DNA of 64,000 bases. Origin: Bombiscardovia coagulans. Lineage in GTDB: Bacteria > Actinomycetota > Actinomycetes > Actinomycetales > Bifidobacteriaceae. The notes under the pieces are model-generated. The model was not told the DNA's origin, did not search any database, and was given only the letters and a program-made list of their open reading frames with translations. The stretch lies in contig NZ_MWWS01000007.1 of the NCBI RefSeq assembly GCF_002259585.1, positions 1 to 64,000 of the forward strand. Direction: 5' to 3'. Shown here piece after piece: positions 27,214-36,166 of the stretch; the stretch's first letter is position 1, and every line of letters starts with the position of its first letter. A program made the position numbers and the translations under genes.

Positions 27214-27571
27214 ACCATACACATTATCAAGTCGATACACACGACAACTTATGCAGGTCCATAAACGAATCAGTTCTCTTTACTGTGAGCAAAATTACCA
27301 TCAGCAAATGTGAGCTTTTTGATGCAGATCTGACATCCGATACCCTATACAGAAAGCTGTTTCCTCTTCTCGGTAGTACTCAGAGCAATACATATTCGAA
27401 GACGATTGAGGTAACAATGACCAGTATTTTTTGATACATTTAACAGTGCGGATGCAGTGCAGTATACGCGGTTTATCCACACTGTTCAGTAGCAGTTATG
27501 GCCTGAGCTTTGGGTGTTCAGGTCCCCCACATTGATACATAGACAGCGAGGATCTCAAGGAAGGACTGTAT
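27214..27571. other. Intergenic region with one consensus DnaA box
   Basis: These 358 bases hold no convincing gene. A perfect TTATCCACA lies at 27473-27481. No cluster of such boxes, AT-rich unwinding region or dnaA/dnaN gene is near, so it is not an origin on this evidence. Confidence 0.5.
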
Positions 27572-27997
27572 ATGGCAGACCAAAACGACAGCACCACAAT
27601 TGTTGTAGATGGCAAACTCTTCAGCGTTGATGACGCCACTAAGACGCGCGAAGCGAATAAAGTCGCAAAACGCTTCGGCATCAGCGATGAGGCTTTACAA
27701 GGCGTCGAAGATTTTAAAGACCAGTTAACATCACACAAGGCCTGGGATTTACCCTTCATGGGTTATGTTAATGAAGATGGTTATGGGTACGCATACGTAC
27801 CAGATCAGGCTGTAGCTCCCGGCGGTTGGGATGCGCATAAAGCCTTTACTGAGCTCCCTCCAGACGTGCAAACAGCCTTTGCTATTCGTATGCTCTTTAC
27901 CCATCGAGACGTAGACCGTTATGGAGCAAACATGTTCCTTCACTACGATCGCGGTTTAAATATTCGTTTCGACATACCGGTCTCACAGAGTTACTAA
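27572..27997 (+). CDS. Hypothetical cytoplasmic protein
   Basis: Protein of 141 residues with no signal peptide or membrane helix. AAGGAAGGA stands 7 bases before the ATG, and a strong terminator follows, so it is a monocistronic expressed gene. The sequence (for example VDGKLFSVDDATKTREANKVAKRFGISDEALQGVEDF, then YGYAYVPDQAVAPGGWDAH and FTHRDVDRYGANMFLHYDRGLNIRFDIP) has a mixed alpha/beta look and many Asp and Tyr. I do not recognise a family and propose no function. Confidence 0.65.
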   Translation: MADQNDSTTIVVDGKLFSVDDATKTREANKVAKRFGISDEALQGVEDFKDQLTSHKAWDLPFMGYVNEDGYGYAYVPDQAVAPGGWDAHKAFTELPPDVQTAFAIRMLFTHRDVDRYGANMFLHYDRGLNIRFDIPVSQSY

Positions 27998-28039
27998 AGG
28001 TTACCAAACCTCCCCGTTTTGATAGGGGAACTGCAATAA

Positions 28040-28082
28040 GGCCTAGGTGCAGCTAATCATGAGGGCTGCACCTAGGTCGTTT
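28040..28082 (+). terminator. Terminator after the hypothetical gene
   Basis: CCTAGGTGCAGC (28042-28053) pairs perfectly with GCTGCACCTAGG (28065-28076); TCGTTTT follows. Confidence 0.85.
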
Positions 28083-28151
28083 TACGTACGACCCTAATGC
28101 TCCCAATGACCAAAAGACGGTGTGTATCCTACGCTTGCAAGAACGCTAGGC

Positions 28152-28772
28152 TTAATGAATAAGCCCTCCGAACATTACAATAACAATTGCCGCAAGCTCA
28201 ATCACAAAAAACATGGACAACGCGGACCATGAGTGGGTCAGAATATTCCAAGGGGAATCTTTTTTGACTCCTACAAGAATAGCCACAAACACTAGTGCAA
28301 AAACAGCCACTCCCATGCCGGCAGCTAGAATCCCCAAATTGGCAGCATTTGCAAGGACTGCTGACTTCTGGTACACCACATAAGTGCTGTACCAGAAGTT
28401 CACTTTGAGTAAGCATAGGCCTGCGATAAACTGTTCGGCAGCCAAACCTATGGTAAAGACCACCCGCCAGAACCAGCTAGAAGACTCAATGATTGACAAC
28501 CCAATGCCTACAAAAGCCACCAAAGTAACAGTCCAAGCGATGAGCGCTATACCACGCGGATCGAGTGAAGACACCATACGCATCACTTGCACAGTGTGAT
28601 GCATCGCCAGAGCTCGTCCCCACCAGTAAGGAACGATGATCGCTATCAAAACCGCTCCAATGAATACCATCCAGCGTATAGGCTGAGACTGCCTACGCTG
28701 TATATCTGCCAGTGAATATTGAGAGTCAGATATTGTGGCTTCTGGGTGTGATGAAACCTCCGGAGACTTCAC
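28152..28772 (-). CDS. Membrane protein of unknown function
   Basis: Protein of 206 residues from GTG at 28772, chosen because GAGGGAGAA lies just upstream; the frame is open to a TTG at 28832 without a ribosome binding site. After a hydrophilic N-terminal tail of 30 residues there are five hydrophobic segments. The last two include LANAANLGILAAGMGVAVFALVFVAILVGV and FFVIELAAIVIVMFGGLI. No family is recognised. Divergent from the DUF6020-like gene, so the two may be co-regulated. Confidence 0.62.
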   Translation of the reverse strand: MKSPEVSSHPEATISDSQYSLADIQRRQSQPIRWMVFIGAVLIAIIVPYWWGRALAMHHTVQVMRMVSSLDPRGIALIAWTVTLVAFVGIGLSIIESSSWFWRVVFTIGLAAEQFIAGLCLLKVNFWYSTYVVYQKSAVLANAANLGILAAGMGVAVFALVFVAILVGVKKDSPWNILTHSWSALSMFFVIELAAIVIVMFGGLIH

Positions 28773-28924
28773 GCGTTCTCCCTCTCTCTCACTCTGCTGG
28801 ACTTGATAGCTAGTGTATTCACAACTCCACAAGCCCTACCTGCACTAATACTACCAAGTTATCCTATTAGCTAAGCTGGTCAAAGTTATCATTCCTCTCA
28901 GCACACATGAGCGCATAAAGTGGG

Positions 28925-30805
28925 ATGTGCAAGCTAGAATCAATAGCGATGGAATACCAACAAGACAGCAAGCTCACCAGCAGGTCACACGTTACAATGA
29001 ACGATAGTTCTCACCGTCATTCCTGGACTCATATCTTAGCCTGGATTTTAGCAACCCTCGCTTGCTCCTGGATTGCCTTTTGCACGGCAATCGGACCTAT
29101 TTACCGCAACAATGCAACGATTACAAACTTCAGTATTAGCAATCTGTTGCTCTTTCTTGCAACTTTGGGGATGAGTCTTGGTTTGGTCTATGCCATCAGC
29201 CTTCGCCGCTCTCAAGGAGGTAATCCTGCGTCTACCAAGACTTGGGGCAAGTTAGGGAACTGGCTTATCCGTCATACAGCTCAGTGGTGGCAAATAATGC
29301 TTTTTGTGTTAGTAGGTTGGCTGTGGGCCTGGGTCACCCTTGTAGCTTGCTATGGAGCGGACCTCCTTTCCCAGGATCGAGAAGTATCATCTTGGCTGGC
29401 GACCATGCATGGTGCTCATCTGCCTTACCTACAAGGCTTTACCATCATGGATGTCTATCCAACAGCCCATTACTTGTGGCCGGCACAAGCTACATACTTA
29501 ACCGATCAGCACAATATTTTCCTTACAATCCTGTACGGAGGCGGGATGGCTCTCTCCCGTAAGCTGACAGGTGTTCCTGACTTAGGTATTGCCATATTGT
29601 CTGGCCTCCAACTCATTTTTGCAGCATACTGTTGCGGTGTGACTGCCAACCGTTTCTTTCAACCAGCTAGTACTTTCCACATCACATCTCCTAAAGGCCA
29701 TACATCCATGGCAGAAGCTGGTCCCCTAGCCCGTTTCTGCACTCTAGCCTTTTTCCTGCTCTGCCCGCTTGTAATCGTGAGCACCATCAGCCTGACCAAA
29801 TCTCCCTTATTTGCTTGGGCATTCTTATGGTGGATAGGGGTGGGTTATGAGATTTACCTCAGCAGAATAAACGGCAGAAAACTGCCAGTAAAAACATTAT
29901 GGGCCTTAGTTTTTTCCAGTAGCATCATGCTCATATCAGCAAAATATGCCCTCTACCTACTGGTACTCCAATTAGTTCTAGCCCTTATTACTGACCGCAA
30001 GCATTGGGCCACATACCTCGTTTGTCTCGGTATACCTGTGATAGTTTTCCAGTGTTGTCTTGGTCTATTATTTGCTTCTGGTGCAGTCATCAAAGGCGAT
30101 CCTATCGAAGCAAGAGGTATCCAACTGCAACAAATCTCTCGCGTAGCTCAAAGAAACCCTTCGGGGATTCCTAACCAAGCACGACAAGATCTTGAGCCTA
30201 TCATGGACTTGCATGCAGCCGGTAGAGCGTACTTCCCCAATGATGCAGACAAGGTCAAGTCGTCTGGTGGAGAAGGAAAGACGGTTGTTTACCGCTGGAA
30301 AACAGTTACAGCAAACGATATGAAGCAATTGAACCGAGCCTGGCTGCAGATCGGTCAGCAGAATCCTGCCATATATATGGATGCCTTCTTAGCTGAAAGT
30401 TATGGCTACTTTGACTTAGGCGACACTGCCTACGTGCCCATGTCTTACTATGTCAACAATGGGTATGTACAACAAGATTCAGCCTGGATTAGTCACTGGT
30501 GCCATAACTGGAGAGATTTTGTAGCCGGTTTTGCAAGCAGTTGGAGTGAGATTCCGGTCATAGGTTGGTTCGCCCGGGGTAACTTCTGGGTCATTGCTAC
30601 CCTCATACTGATTGCCTGCGAACTAGTGCGTGGTCGCTGGAAGGATTTGTATTACCAACTTCCGCTGCTTGTCCTTATGGGCGTTATGATTACCTCGCCA
30701 GCTAACAACTTTGAGCGGCACATGCTCCCCTTAGTATTTGCCTTCCCCTTCTTACTGATAGCATTTCACCGTTGCAGCCTTGCAGACGAGCAAACAGGAG
30801 CATGA
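28925..30805 (+). CDS. Polytopic membrane protein, DUF6020-like
   Basis: Protein of up to 626 residues with about twelve membrane helices. The first large external loop carries FTIMDVYPTAHYLWPAQATYLTDQHNIFLTILYGG, resembling the D-x-x-x-T-x-H region and DQHNPF-like motif of DUF6020 proteins, again a GT-C-like layout. A second external domain lies about residues 385-520. Start is uncertain: ATGs at 28949 and 28997 are also in frame and none has a clear ribosome binding site. It is a fourth large membrane protein of this general type in the window, outside the main polysaccharide block. Family name is recalled from motif, not searched. Confidence 0.6.
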   Translation: MCKLESIAMEYQQDSKLTSRSHVTMNDSSHRHSWTHILAWILATLACSWIAFCTAIGPIYRNNATITNFSISNLLLFLATLGMSLGLVYAISLRRSQGGNPASTKTWGKLGNWLIRHTAQWWQIMLFVLVGWLWAWVTLVACYGADLLSQDREVSSWLATMHGAHLPYLQGFTIMDVYPTAHYLWPAQATYLTDQHNIFLTILYGGGMALSRKLTGVPDLGIAILSGLQLIFAAYCCGVTANRFFQPASTFHITSPKGHTSMAEAGPLARFCTLAFFLLCPLVIVSTISLTKSPLFAWAFLWWIGVGYEIYLSRINGRKLPVKTLWALVFSSSIMLISAKYALYLLVLQLVLALITDRKHWATYLVCLGIPVIVFQCCLGLLFASGAVIKGDPIEARGIQLQQISRVAQRNPSGIPNQARQDLEPIMDLHAAGRAYFPNDADKVKSSGGEGKTVVYRWKTVTANDMKQLNRAWLQIGQQNPAIYMDAFLAESYGYFDLGDTAYVPMSYYVNNGYVQQDSAWISHWCHNWRDFVAGFASSWSEIPVIGWFARGNFWVIATLILIACELVRGRWKDLYYQLPLLVLMGVMITSPANNFERHMLPLVFAFPFLLIAFHRCSLADEQTGA

Positions 30806-30866
30806 AGCAGGCTACATACCGAAGATCAGAAGCTACCGATTCTGAGCAATAATTATCTTAATAATC

Positions 30867-30912
30867 AATAAGAGCCTGCTGTAACCTTGTCGGTTACCAG
30901 CAGGCTCTTATT
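30867..30912. terminator. Strong bidirectional terminator between the DUF6020-like gene and rplA
   Basis: AATAAGAGCCTGCTG (30867-30881) pairs with CAGCAGGCTCTTATT (30898-30912); the inner GTAACC and GGTTAC extend the stem with one bulge. Both flanks are A/T-rich. Confidence 0.9.
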
Positions 30913-30928
30913 ACAATACGCTCTACAG

Positions 30929-31618
30929 TTAGATTGTTGCTAGGTCTAGAGGAACACCTGGGCTCATAGTAGATGCCAATGTTGCCTTTGTGACATAGCG
31001 ACCCTTTACCGTGGTCGGCTTGAGACGCTTAATTTCCTCGCTAACAGCGTGGAAGTTCTCAGCCAAGGCCTTTTCATCAAATGATGACTTACCAATTAAG
31101 AAGGATAAGTTTCCATTCTTATCGACACGGAATTCGATTCTGCCGCCCTTGATCTCCTTGACAGCCTTAGCCACATCCATGGTCACGGTACCTGTCTTGG
31201 GGTTAGGCATTAAACCACGAGGGCCGAGAACGCGACCCAAACGACCGACCTTGCCCATCATGTCTGGTGTGGCAACTACAGCATCGAAGTCCAGATAACC
31301 GCCGGCTACCTTAGTAACGAGCTCATCATCACCGACTTCATCGGCCCCGGCTTCAGCAGCTGCTGTAGCCTGAGGTCCACGAGCGAACACCAAGACCTTA
31401 ACAGTCTTACCGGTGCCATTGGGAAGGTTGACAGTACCACGAATGAGCTGGTCAGCCTTGCGAGGATCTACACTCAAACGGTACACAGCCTCAATGCTCT
31501 CGTCGAAACCATACTTTGGCATGGTCTTCAAGAGGGCTAATGCCTCTTCGGGTGTGTACAGGTTGGAGCGGTCAATCTTCTCCAGCGCTTGACGATATTT
31601 TTTAGAACGCTTTGTCAT
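30929..31618 (-). CDS. rplA: 50S ribosomal protein L1
   Basis: Protein of 229 residues, normal for L1. It has the RNA-binding features [32 protein letters not shown] and the conserved [23 protein letters not shown]1 forms the mobile stalk near the E site and represses its own operon by binding the mRNA in many bacteria. Last gene of the rplK-rplA pair, 56 bases after rplK, followed by a strong terminator. Confidence 0.98.
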   Translation of the reverse strand: MTKRSKKYRQALEKIDRSNLYTPEEALALLKTMPKYGFDESIEAVYRLSVDPRKADQLIRGTVNLPNGTGKTVKVLVFARGPQATAAAEAGADEVGDDELVTKVAGGYLDFDAVVATPDMMGKVGRLGRVLGPRGLMPNPKTGTVTMDVAKAVKEIKGGRIEFRVDKNGNLSFLIGKSSFDEKALAENFHAVSEEIKRLKPTTVKGRYVTKATLASTMSPGVPLDLATI

Positions 31619-31674
31619 CTGCTTCTCCTATCAGCAGTCGCGGTGCAGGCTAGCGTCGCCCTACCGCAGAACTT

Positions 31675-32109
31675 TCAGTCGGTGACGGTAATGCCCATGG
31701 AACGGGCGGTGCCTTCGACAATCTTCATGCCAGCTTCGATATCACGTGCTGACAGGTCAGCCATCTTGGTCTCAGCGATCTCGCGAACCTGAGCCTTGGT
31801 GACGGAGCCAACCTTGGTGGTTAGTGGGTTGCCAGCACCCTTCTTCACACCGGCTGCCTTGCGGAGCAAGTCCGCAGCAGGAGGAGTCTTGGTGATAAAG
31901 GTGAAGGAACGATCTTCAAAGACAGTAATTTCGACAGGTATAACATTTCCCATCTTGTCTTTGGTGGCGTCGTTATAAGCCTTGCAGAAGTCCATGATGT
32001 TAACACCGTGAGAACCCAGTGCGGGACCCAGCGGTGGTGCAGGATTAGCCTTACCGGCCTCGATCTGCAGCTTGATAAGCGCTGATACTTTCTTCTTCTT
32101 TTGAGCCAT
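31675..32109 (-). CDS. rplK: 50S ribosomal protein L11
   Basis: Protein of 144 residues. The N-terminal domain has [35 protein letters not shown], the thiostrepton-region proline motif, and the C-terminal domain [36 protein letters not shown] binds 23S rRNA. It forms the GTPase-associated stalk base. AAGAAAGAAGAA precedes the ATG. Lies between nusG and rplA, the standard order. Confidence 0.98.
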   Translation of the reverse strand: MAQKKKKVSALIKLQIEAGKANPAPPLGPALGSHGVNIMDFCKAYNDATKDKMGNVIPVEITVFEDRSFTFITKTPPAADLLRKAAGVKKGAGNPLTTKVGSVTKAQVREIAETKMADLSARDIEAGMKIVEGTARSMGITVTD

Positions 32110-32256
32110 TGCTGGTTCTTCTTTCTACGAAGCGGTTACACGGCAGATTCTCAAATCCACCTCCCGCAACTATTACTTTCCAACACCGATGATCGTACGA
32201 TCTGTCGATGCAAGCTTTCTTATTATGCCATTGTAACTCGACGAGTTAAGCTACGA

Positions 32257-33084
32257 TCATACGATCTTTTCGACCTGATCAAAGCCCAGCTCAACAGGAG
32301 TATCGCGTCCGAAGATGGAAACCAGAACAGTAAGCTTCTGAGTAGTCGGCTCCACTTCAGACACCGCCGCAGCCATAGTAGCGAATGGCCCTTCAGTGAC
32401 AGTAACTTGGTCACCAACTTTGAAGGAGACTTCAACTGAACGCCTCTTGGCAGCTGCCGGTTTATCTCCGGCTGCTTTCAAAGCTTCAGAAGCAATCATA
32501 GGCGCCATCATCTTCACGACCTCTTTGCGAGAAAGAGGCGTGGGCTCTTTGGTTGGTCCAACGAAGCCAGTAACTCCCTCGGTTTCCCTGACAACACGAC
32601 GAGCATTTTCCTCTGGCCACATACGAATCAATACATATCCGGGAACCCGAACCCGACTAATGACTTTTTTACCTTTGTCGGTATGCTTTTCTACCTCTTC
32701 CATCGGTACTTCTACCTGGAAGACCTGATCCTCGAGACCAAAGGAGTTAACACGGGACTCGATATTTGTTTTTACACGCTTCTCATAACCAGAGTATGTG
32801 TGTAGCACATACCAATTTCCCTCAAGCGTGCGTAGTTGCTGGGAAAACTCATCAACTGCCTGCTGACCAGGATCGTCCGAAGCTAGCTGAGAAGAGCTGC
32901 TGTCAAGACCCTTGGTCTCTTCAGTACTGTCAACAGTTCCTGTAGCTTCTTGTTCAGATGGTACCTGACCTTCTGCTTCAGGAGGAGCAACCTGCTCGTC
33001 AGCAGCTACAGGCGTCGTTGTGTCGGTAGAGACCTCCATGCTCTCTTCCTCATTCATCGCATCCGCCTTCCGATCATCACTCAT
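32257..33084 (-). CDS. nusG: Transcription termination/antitermination factor NusG
   Basis: Protein of 275 residues. A long acidic N-terminal extension (about residues 1-88), typical of actinobacterial NusG, precedes the NGN domain [21 protein letters not shown] and the KOW motif [22 protein letters not shown]. It binds RNA polymerase, affects pausing and couples to ribosomes and Rho. ATG at 33084 is preferred; the GGTGG upstream gives a usable ribosome binding site, while the in-frame GTG at 33096 is part of that site. It follows secE by about 40 bases. Confidence 0.96.
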   Translation of the reverse strand: MSDDRKADAMNEEESMEVSTDTTTPVAADEQVAPPEAEGQVPSEQEATGTVDSTEETKGLDSSSSQLASDDPGQQAVDEFSQQLRTLEGNWYVLHTYSGYEKRVKTNIESRVNSFGLEDQVFQVEVPMEEVEKHTDKGKKVISRVRVPGYVLIRMWPEENARRVVRETEGVTGFVGPTKEPTPLSRKEVVKMMAPMIASEALKAAGDKPAAAKRRSVEVSFKVGDQVTVTEGPFATMAAAVSEVEPTTQKLTVLVSIFGRDTPVELGFDQVEKIV

Positions 33085-33125
33085 GAAATGAGCCACCTTA
33101 TCAAGAATGTAAGTGTTACTAGATA

Positions 33126-33353
33126 TCAGCCAAAGATCAGCATGACCAGTTTACCAAGCCCAAAGTCAAGGGTTGTTACAAATATCATCAAGAAGAGTAC
33201 GAAAACAAATACGGACACGGACCAGCCAAGCAATTCTTTGCCGGTCGGAGCCACTACCTTACGAATTTCGTCAAATACCTGCTTAATGAACATGCCGATG
33301 CGCTGGAAGATATTTGGCCTCTTGCTGTTGCCGGCCTGTTCCTTCTTAGCCAT
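33126..33353 (-). CDS. secE: Preprotein translocase subunit SecE
   Basis: Protein of 75 residues from ATG at 33353, preceded by GAAGGA. It shows the SecE pattern: basic N-terminus, [54 protein letters not shown] with the conserved amphipathic helix and a single membrane helix. It clamps SecY in the export channel. The frame extends upstream into the tRNA-Trp gene, so the longer start is rejected. Followed by nusG. Confidence 0.96.
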   Translation of the reverse strand: MAKKEQAGNSKRPNIFQRIGMFIKQVFDEIRKVVAPTGKELLGWSVSVFVFVLFLMIFVTTLDFGLGKLVMLIFG

Positions 33354-33389
33354 ACTCGTCCTTCGTTCGTTCCTAGGTCCAACCATGAG

Positions 33390-33462
33390 CAGGGAAGGCG
33401 GGACTCGAACCCACAACCTACGGTTTTGGAGACCGTTGCGCTACCAATTGCGCCACTTCCCT
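33390..33462 (-). tRNA. tRNA-Trp (anticodon CCA)
   Basis: A 73-base cloverleaf: acceptor AGGGAAG with CTTCCCT, discriminator G, D arm GCGCAATTGGTAGCGC, anticodon loop CTCCAAA and T arm GGGTTCGAGTCCC. CCA is not encoded. Placing tRNA-Trp before secE-nusG is common in actinobacteria. Confidence 0.96.
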
Positions 33463-33638
33463 AGGGGTACTGACCCATGTTACTCAAACCGGTGGATACC
33501 GCTATGAGCTACGCGGTGGCAGACCGCCAATCTTCTACTGTAGCCTAATACCCCGATTCCGTCTACCCGACCTAGTCGGCTGTGTCGAATTCGATATTGA
33601 CTCGTTGAACGATCGTGGCGGATTGCCCCCCTGCGCTC

Positions 33639-35309
33639 TCAGCTTTGGTCGGCTTCAGGGTGAAGAGCTTTGCCGATTAAACCCTGCGCATCTTGCGGAT
33701 CATCATTAACTGTAGGATCAGACCAGTGATTTGCCTTGCGTTCTGCTTCCATGGCTTCACGAACAGCTTGTTTAGCATCCATCATCTGGTGATACTGTGC
33801 ACGCCGTTCACTATTCGTACGCCTGTGGGAACGAGTTTCTAACTGCTCTAGACGCAAATCCTTGCCTCGGGAAATCATAGGGGCCCCGTCCAGCATTTCG
33901 GCACCTGCCGCCACAGTCGGATCCCAATCGAAGGCAACTTCATCCCTTCCTCGACCGATACGCACTTCATCGCCTGCGTGAGCTCCAGCCTTGCGCAAGG
34001 CATCCTCCACACCCAGCTTGGCGAGTCGGTCAGCCAAGTAGCCTACTGCCTCTTCATTATCAAAGTTGGTCTGCTTAACCCAACGCTCAGGTTTTGTACC
34101 TGTTACGACAAACCAGTATTCACCCAATTTATTGTGTTTACGCTCCACCTTGAAGGAGCCTACGAAATCATCACGGCGACGCCTGCGATCTTCAAGAGGA
34201 CGGATAACTACACGCTCGTTGTCACCCTCAGCTTGTGCAACGGCTATCTTTGCTCGCATCTTGTTCACTAGATCAGCGAGATAATAACCTAACTCTCGCA
34301 GACCTTCATGGGTTGCCGTCGAAATAATAAAGACCTTATGACCCAGCTGTTCAAACTCTGGTTTCACGAATTCCGCCAGTTCCTTGGCTTCGGGAATATC
34401 AGCCTTGTTCAAAACAATTACTCGCGGACGTTCAGCTAAGGCAATAGCACCTAAGGGCAGTTCTAGTTGGTCAGCATAGAGGGCGAGTTCCTGCTCAATC
34501 GCCTGGTAATCTGCTACAGGATCCCTGTCTGTTTCCATGCTGGCACAATCAATAACGTGGGCTACTACTTCGGTTCGTTCAATATGCCGCAAAAACTCCA
34601 GCCCTAGTCCCTTCCCTTGGGAAGCCCCCGGAATAAGTCCCGGAACATCAGCCATGGTGAAGCGGTAGTCTCCCGCCTGTACCACTCCCAAGTTAGGAAC
34701 CAGCGTCGTGAAGGGATAGTCTGCAATCTTAGGTTTTGCAGAACTCATGGCAGCAATCAAACTGGATTTACCAGCAGACGGAAAACCTACCAACGCAACA
34801 TCTGCAATTGATTTAAGCTCCAGCATAATCTCGAGCTCTTGTCCAGGTTCACCTAACAGAGCAAAGCCAGGAGCCCTACGAGTTTTGTTAGAAAGAGAAC
34901 GATTACCAAGTCCACCTGAACCACCTTTGGCCACCACGTAACGGTCACCAGCATGGTTGAGGTCAGCCAATCGCTCACCCCGACGCTTACTCTCTCCCTC
35001 ATTGCCAATAGCGGTAAAGACCACCGTCCCAACAGGAACAGGCAATATCAAGTCAGCGCCCTTACTACCGTCCTTGTCGCCTCCCAAACCCATAGTTCCC
35101 GAATCCGCAGAACGGTGAGGCATGAAGCGGTAATCAAGGAGACTGGTTGCATTAGGATCAGCCACTAGCACTACAGAGCCACCGTCACCGCCGTCACCGC
35201 CATCCGGACCAGCAAGCGGCTTATACTTCTCCCTGCGAATGGACGAGGCGCCGTTGCCGCCATCACCACCCTTAACATGGACAGTAACGCGATCAACAAA
35301 TGCACTCAT
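33639..35309 (-). CDS. obgE: Obg family GTPase
   Basis: Protein of 556 residues. The N-terminal glycine-rich Obg fold (about 1-160) reads [38 protein letters not shown]. The G domain follows with the P loop [10 protein letters not shown], the DXXG motif DVPG, and NKAD. A C-terminal OCT domain (about 355-440) is present, plus a charged tail of some 100 residues. It is an essential ribosome-assembly GTPase. It lies directly after rplU-rpmA, the widely conserved order. Confidence 0.97.
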   Translation of the reverse strand: MSAFVDRVTVHVKGGDGGNGASSIRREKYKPLAGPDGGDGGDGGSVVLVADPNATSLLDYRFMPHRSADSGTMGLGGDKDGSKGADLILPVPVGTVVFTAIGNEGESKRRGERLADLNHAGDRYVVAKGGSGGLGNRSLSNKTRRAPGFALLGEPGQELEIMLELKSIADVALVGFPSAGKSSLIAAMSSAKPKIADYPFTTLVPNLGVVQAGDYRFTMADVPGLIPGASQGKGLGLEFLRHIERTEVVAHVIDCASMETDRDPVADYQAIEQELALYADQLELPLGAIALAERPRVIVLNKADIPEAKELAEFVKPEFEQLGHKVFIISTATHEGLRELGYYLADLVNKMRAKIAVAQAEGDNERVVIRPLEDRRRRRDDFVGSFKVERKHNKLGEYWFVVTGTKPERWVKQTNFDNEEAVGYLADRLAKLGVEDALRKAGAHAGDEVRIGRGRDEVAFDWDPTVAAGAEMLDGAPMISRGKDLRLEQLETRSHRRTNSERRAQYHQMMDAKQAVREAMEAERKANHWSDPTVNDDPQDAQGLIGKALHPEADQS

Positions 35310-35361
35310 AATTGCTACTTTCTACCATGACCGTTTACCTACGGCTCAGCAAATATACAAC

Positions 35362-35392
35362 AATAGCCGCGTCCATAAAGGGCGCGGCTATT
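35362..35392 (-). terminator. Terminator after rpmA
   Basis: AATAGCCGCG (35362-35371) pairs with CGCGGCTATT (35383-35392) around 11 bases, followed on the minus strand by TTGTTGTATATTT. It separates rplU-rpmA from obgE. Confidence 0.75.
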
Positions 35393-35419
35393 AAAATATT
35401 ACTTCGACTGGAAGAAACG

Positions 35420-35671
35420 TCAGTCTGATACGACGTCTACAACCTTGCGGTCACGACGCACACCGAACTGGACGTTACCATCTGCCAGAGCATACAAGGT
35501 AAAGTCCTTGCCCAAACCGACATTCTTGCCGGGATGGAACTTGGTGCCGCGCTGGCGAACCAAGATATTGCCTGCAACTACAGACTCTCCACCGAACTTC
35601 TTAACACCGAGGTATTGCGCGTTAGAATCGCGACCGTTGCGCGAGCTTGACGCGCCCTTCTTGTGTGCCAT
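35420..35671 (-). CDS. rpmA: 50S ribosomal protein L27
   Basis: Protein of 83 residues starting [29 protein letters not shown], the L27 signature, with [18 protein letters not shown]. The N-terminus reaches the peptidyl-transferase centre. GGAAAGGACA precedes the ATG. Second gene of the rplU-rpmA pair, 38 bases after rplU. Confidence 0.98.
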   Translation of the reverse strand: MAHKKGASSSRNGRDSNAQYLGVKKFGGESVVAGNILVRQRGTKFHPGKNVGLGKDFTLYALADGNVQFGVRRDRKVVDVVSD

Positions 35672-35709
35672 GTCTTGTCCTTTCCCGACTGAAAGCTATA
35701 AACCAACGC

Positions 35710-36018
35710 TTAGGCGATGGATGTAATCTTAACTGCACTCAGCTGCTGACGATGTCCTTTTCTACGGGCAACACCGGTCTTATTCTTGAACTTCTGAATG
35801 CTGATCTTAGGTCCTTTGAGTTCGTCGTCAACGACCTCACCCTTAACTGAGATCTTCGCCAGATCCTTAGCTGCCAGAGTCACCTTAGCGCCATCAACAA
35901 CGAGCGCGACCGGGAACTCGACCGACTCACCCTTCTTGGCCGCCAGACGGTTCACCTTAATGACGTCACCGACCTCGACCTTTTCTTGATGGCCACCGGC
36001 CTTCACAATCGCGTACAT
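35710..36018 (-). CDS. rplU: 50S ribosomal protein L21
   Basis: Protein of 102 residues: [25 protein letters not shown] and, near the C-terminus, [26 protein letters not shown], the conserved L21 ending. It binds 23S rRNA near L20. GGTAGGG precedes the ATG. It opens the rplU-rpmA unit downstream of the RNase E/G gene. Confidence 0.98.
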   Translation of the reverse strand: MYAIVKAGGHQEKVEVGDVIKVNRLAAKKGESVEFPVALVVDGAKVTLAAKDLAKISVKGEVVDDELKGPKISIQKFKNKTGVARRKGHRQQLSAVKITSIA

Positions 36019-36114
36019 AGCCCTACCTTGCCTGTTTTCAAAGCTGCAACTTGTCTTACTTCATCCTGCCACTACATAGCGGACAGAAGTAGACACCAGC
36101 TATTCAGTATATAA

Positions 36115-36155
36115 GTAAGCGCGCCCACTCGTCAAATGGCAGCGCGCCGACGAAA
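36115..36155 (-). terminator. Possible terminator after the RNase E/G gene
   Basis: GCGCGC at both ends with inner CCA/TGG gives an imperfect stem just after the stop codon on the minus strand. The tail (TTACTTATATA) is only partly T-rich. Confidence 0.4.
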
Positions 36156-36166
36156 CACGCTATAGC

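Noticed and set aside
27421-27571. Replication origin
   Set aside because: Only one DnaA box, no AT-rich unwinding element and no dnaA or dnaN nearby.
32101-32439. Plus-strand frame of 112 codons across the rplK-nusG gap
   Set aside because: It lies mostly over the antisense of nusG, has no ribosome binding site and no recognisable protein.
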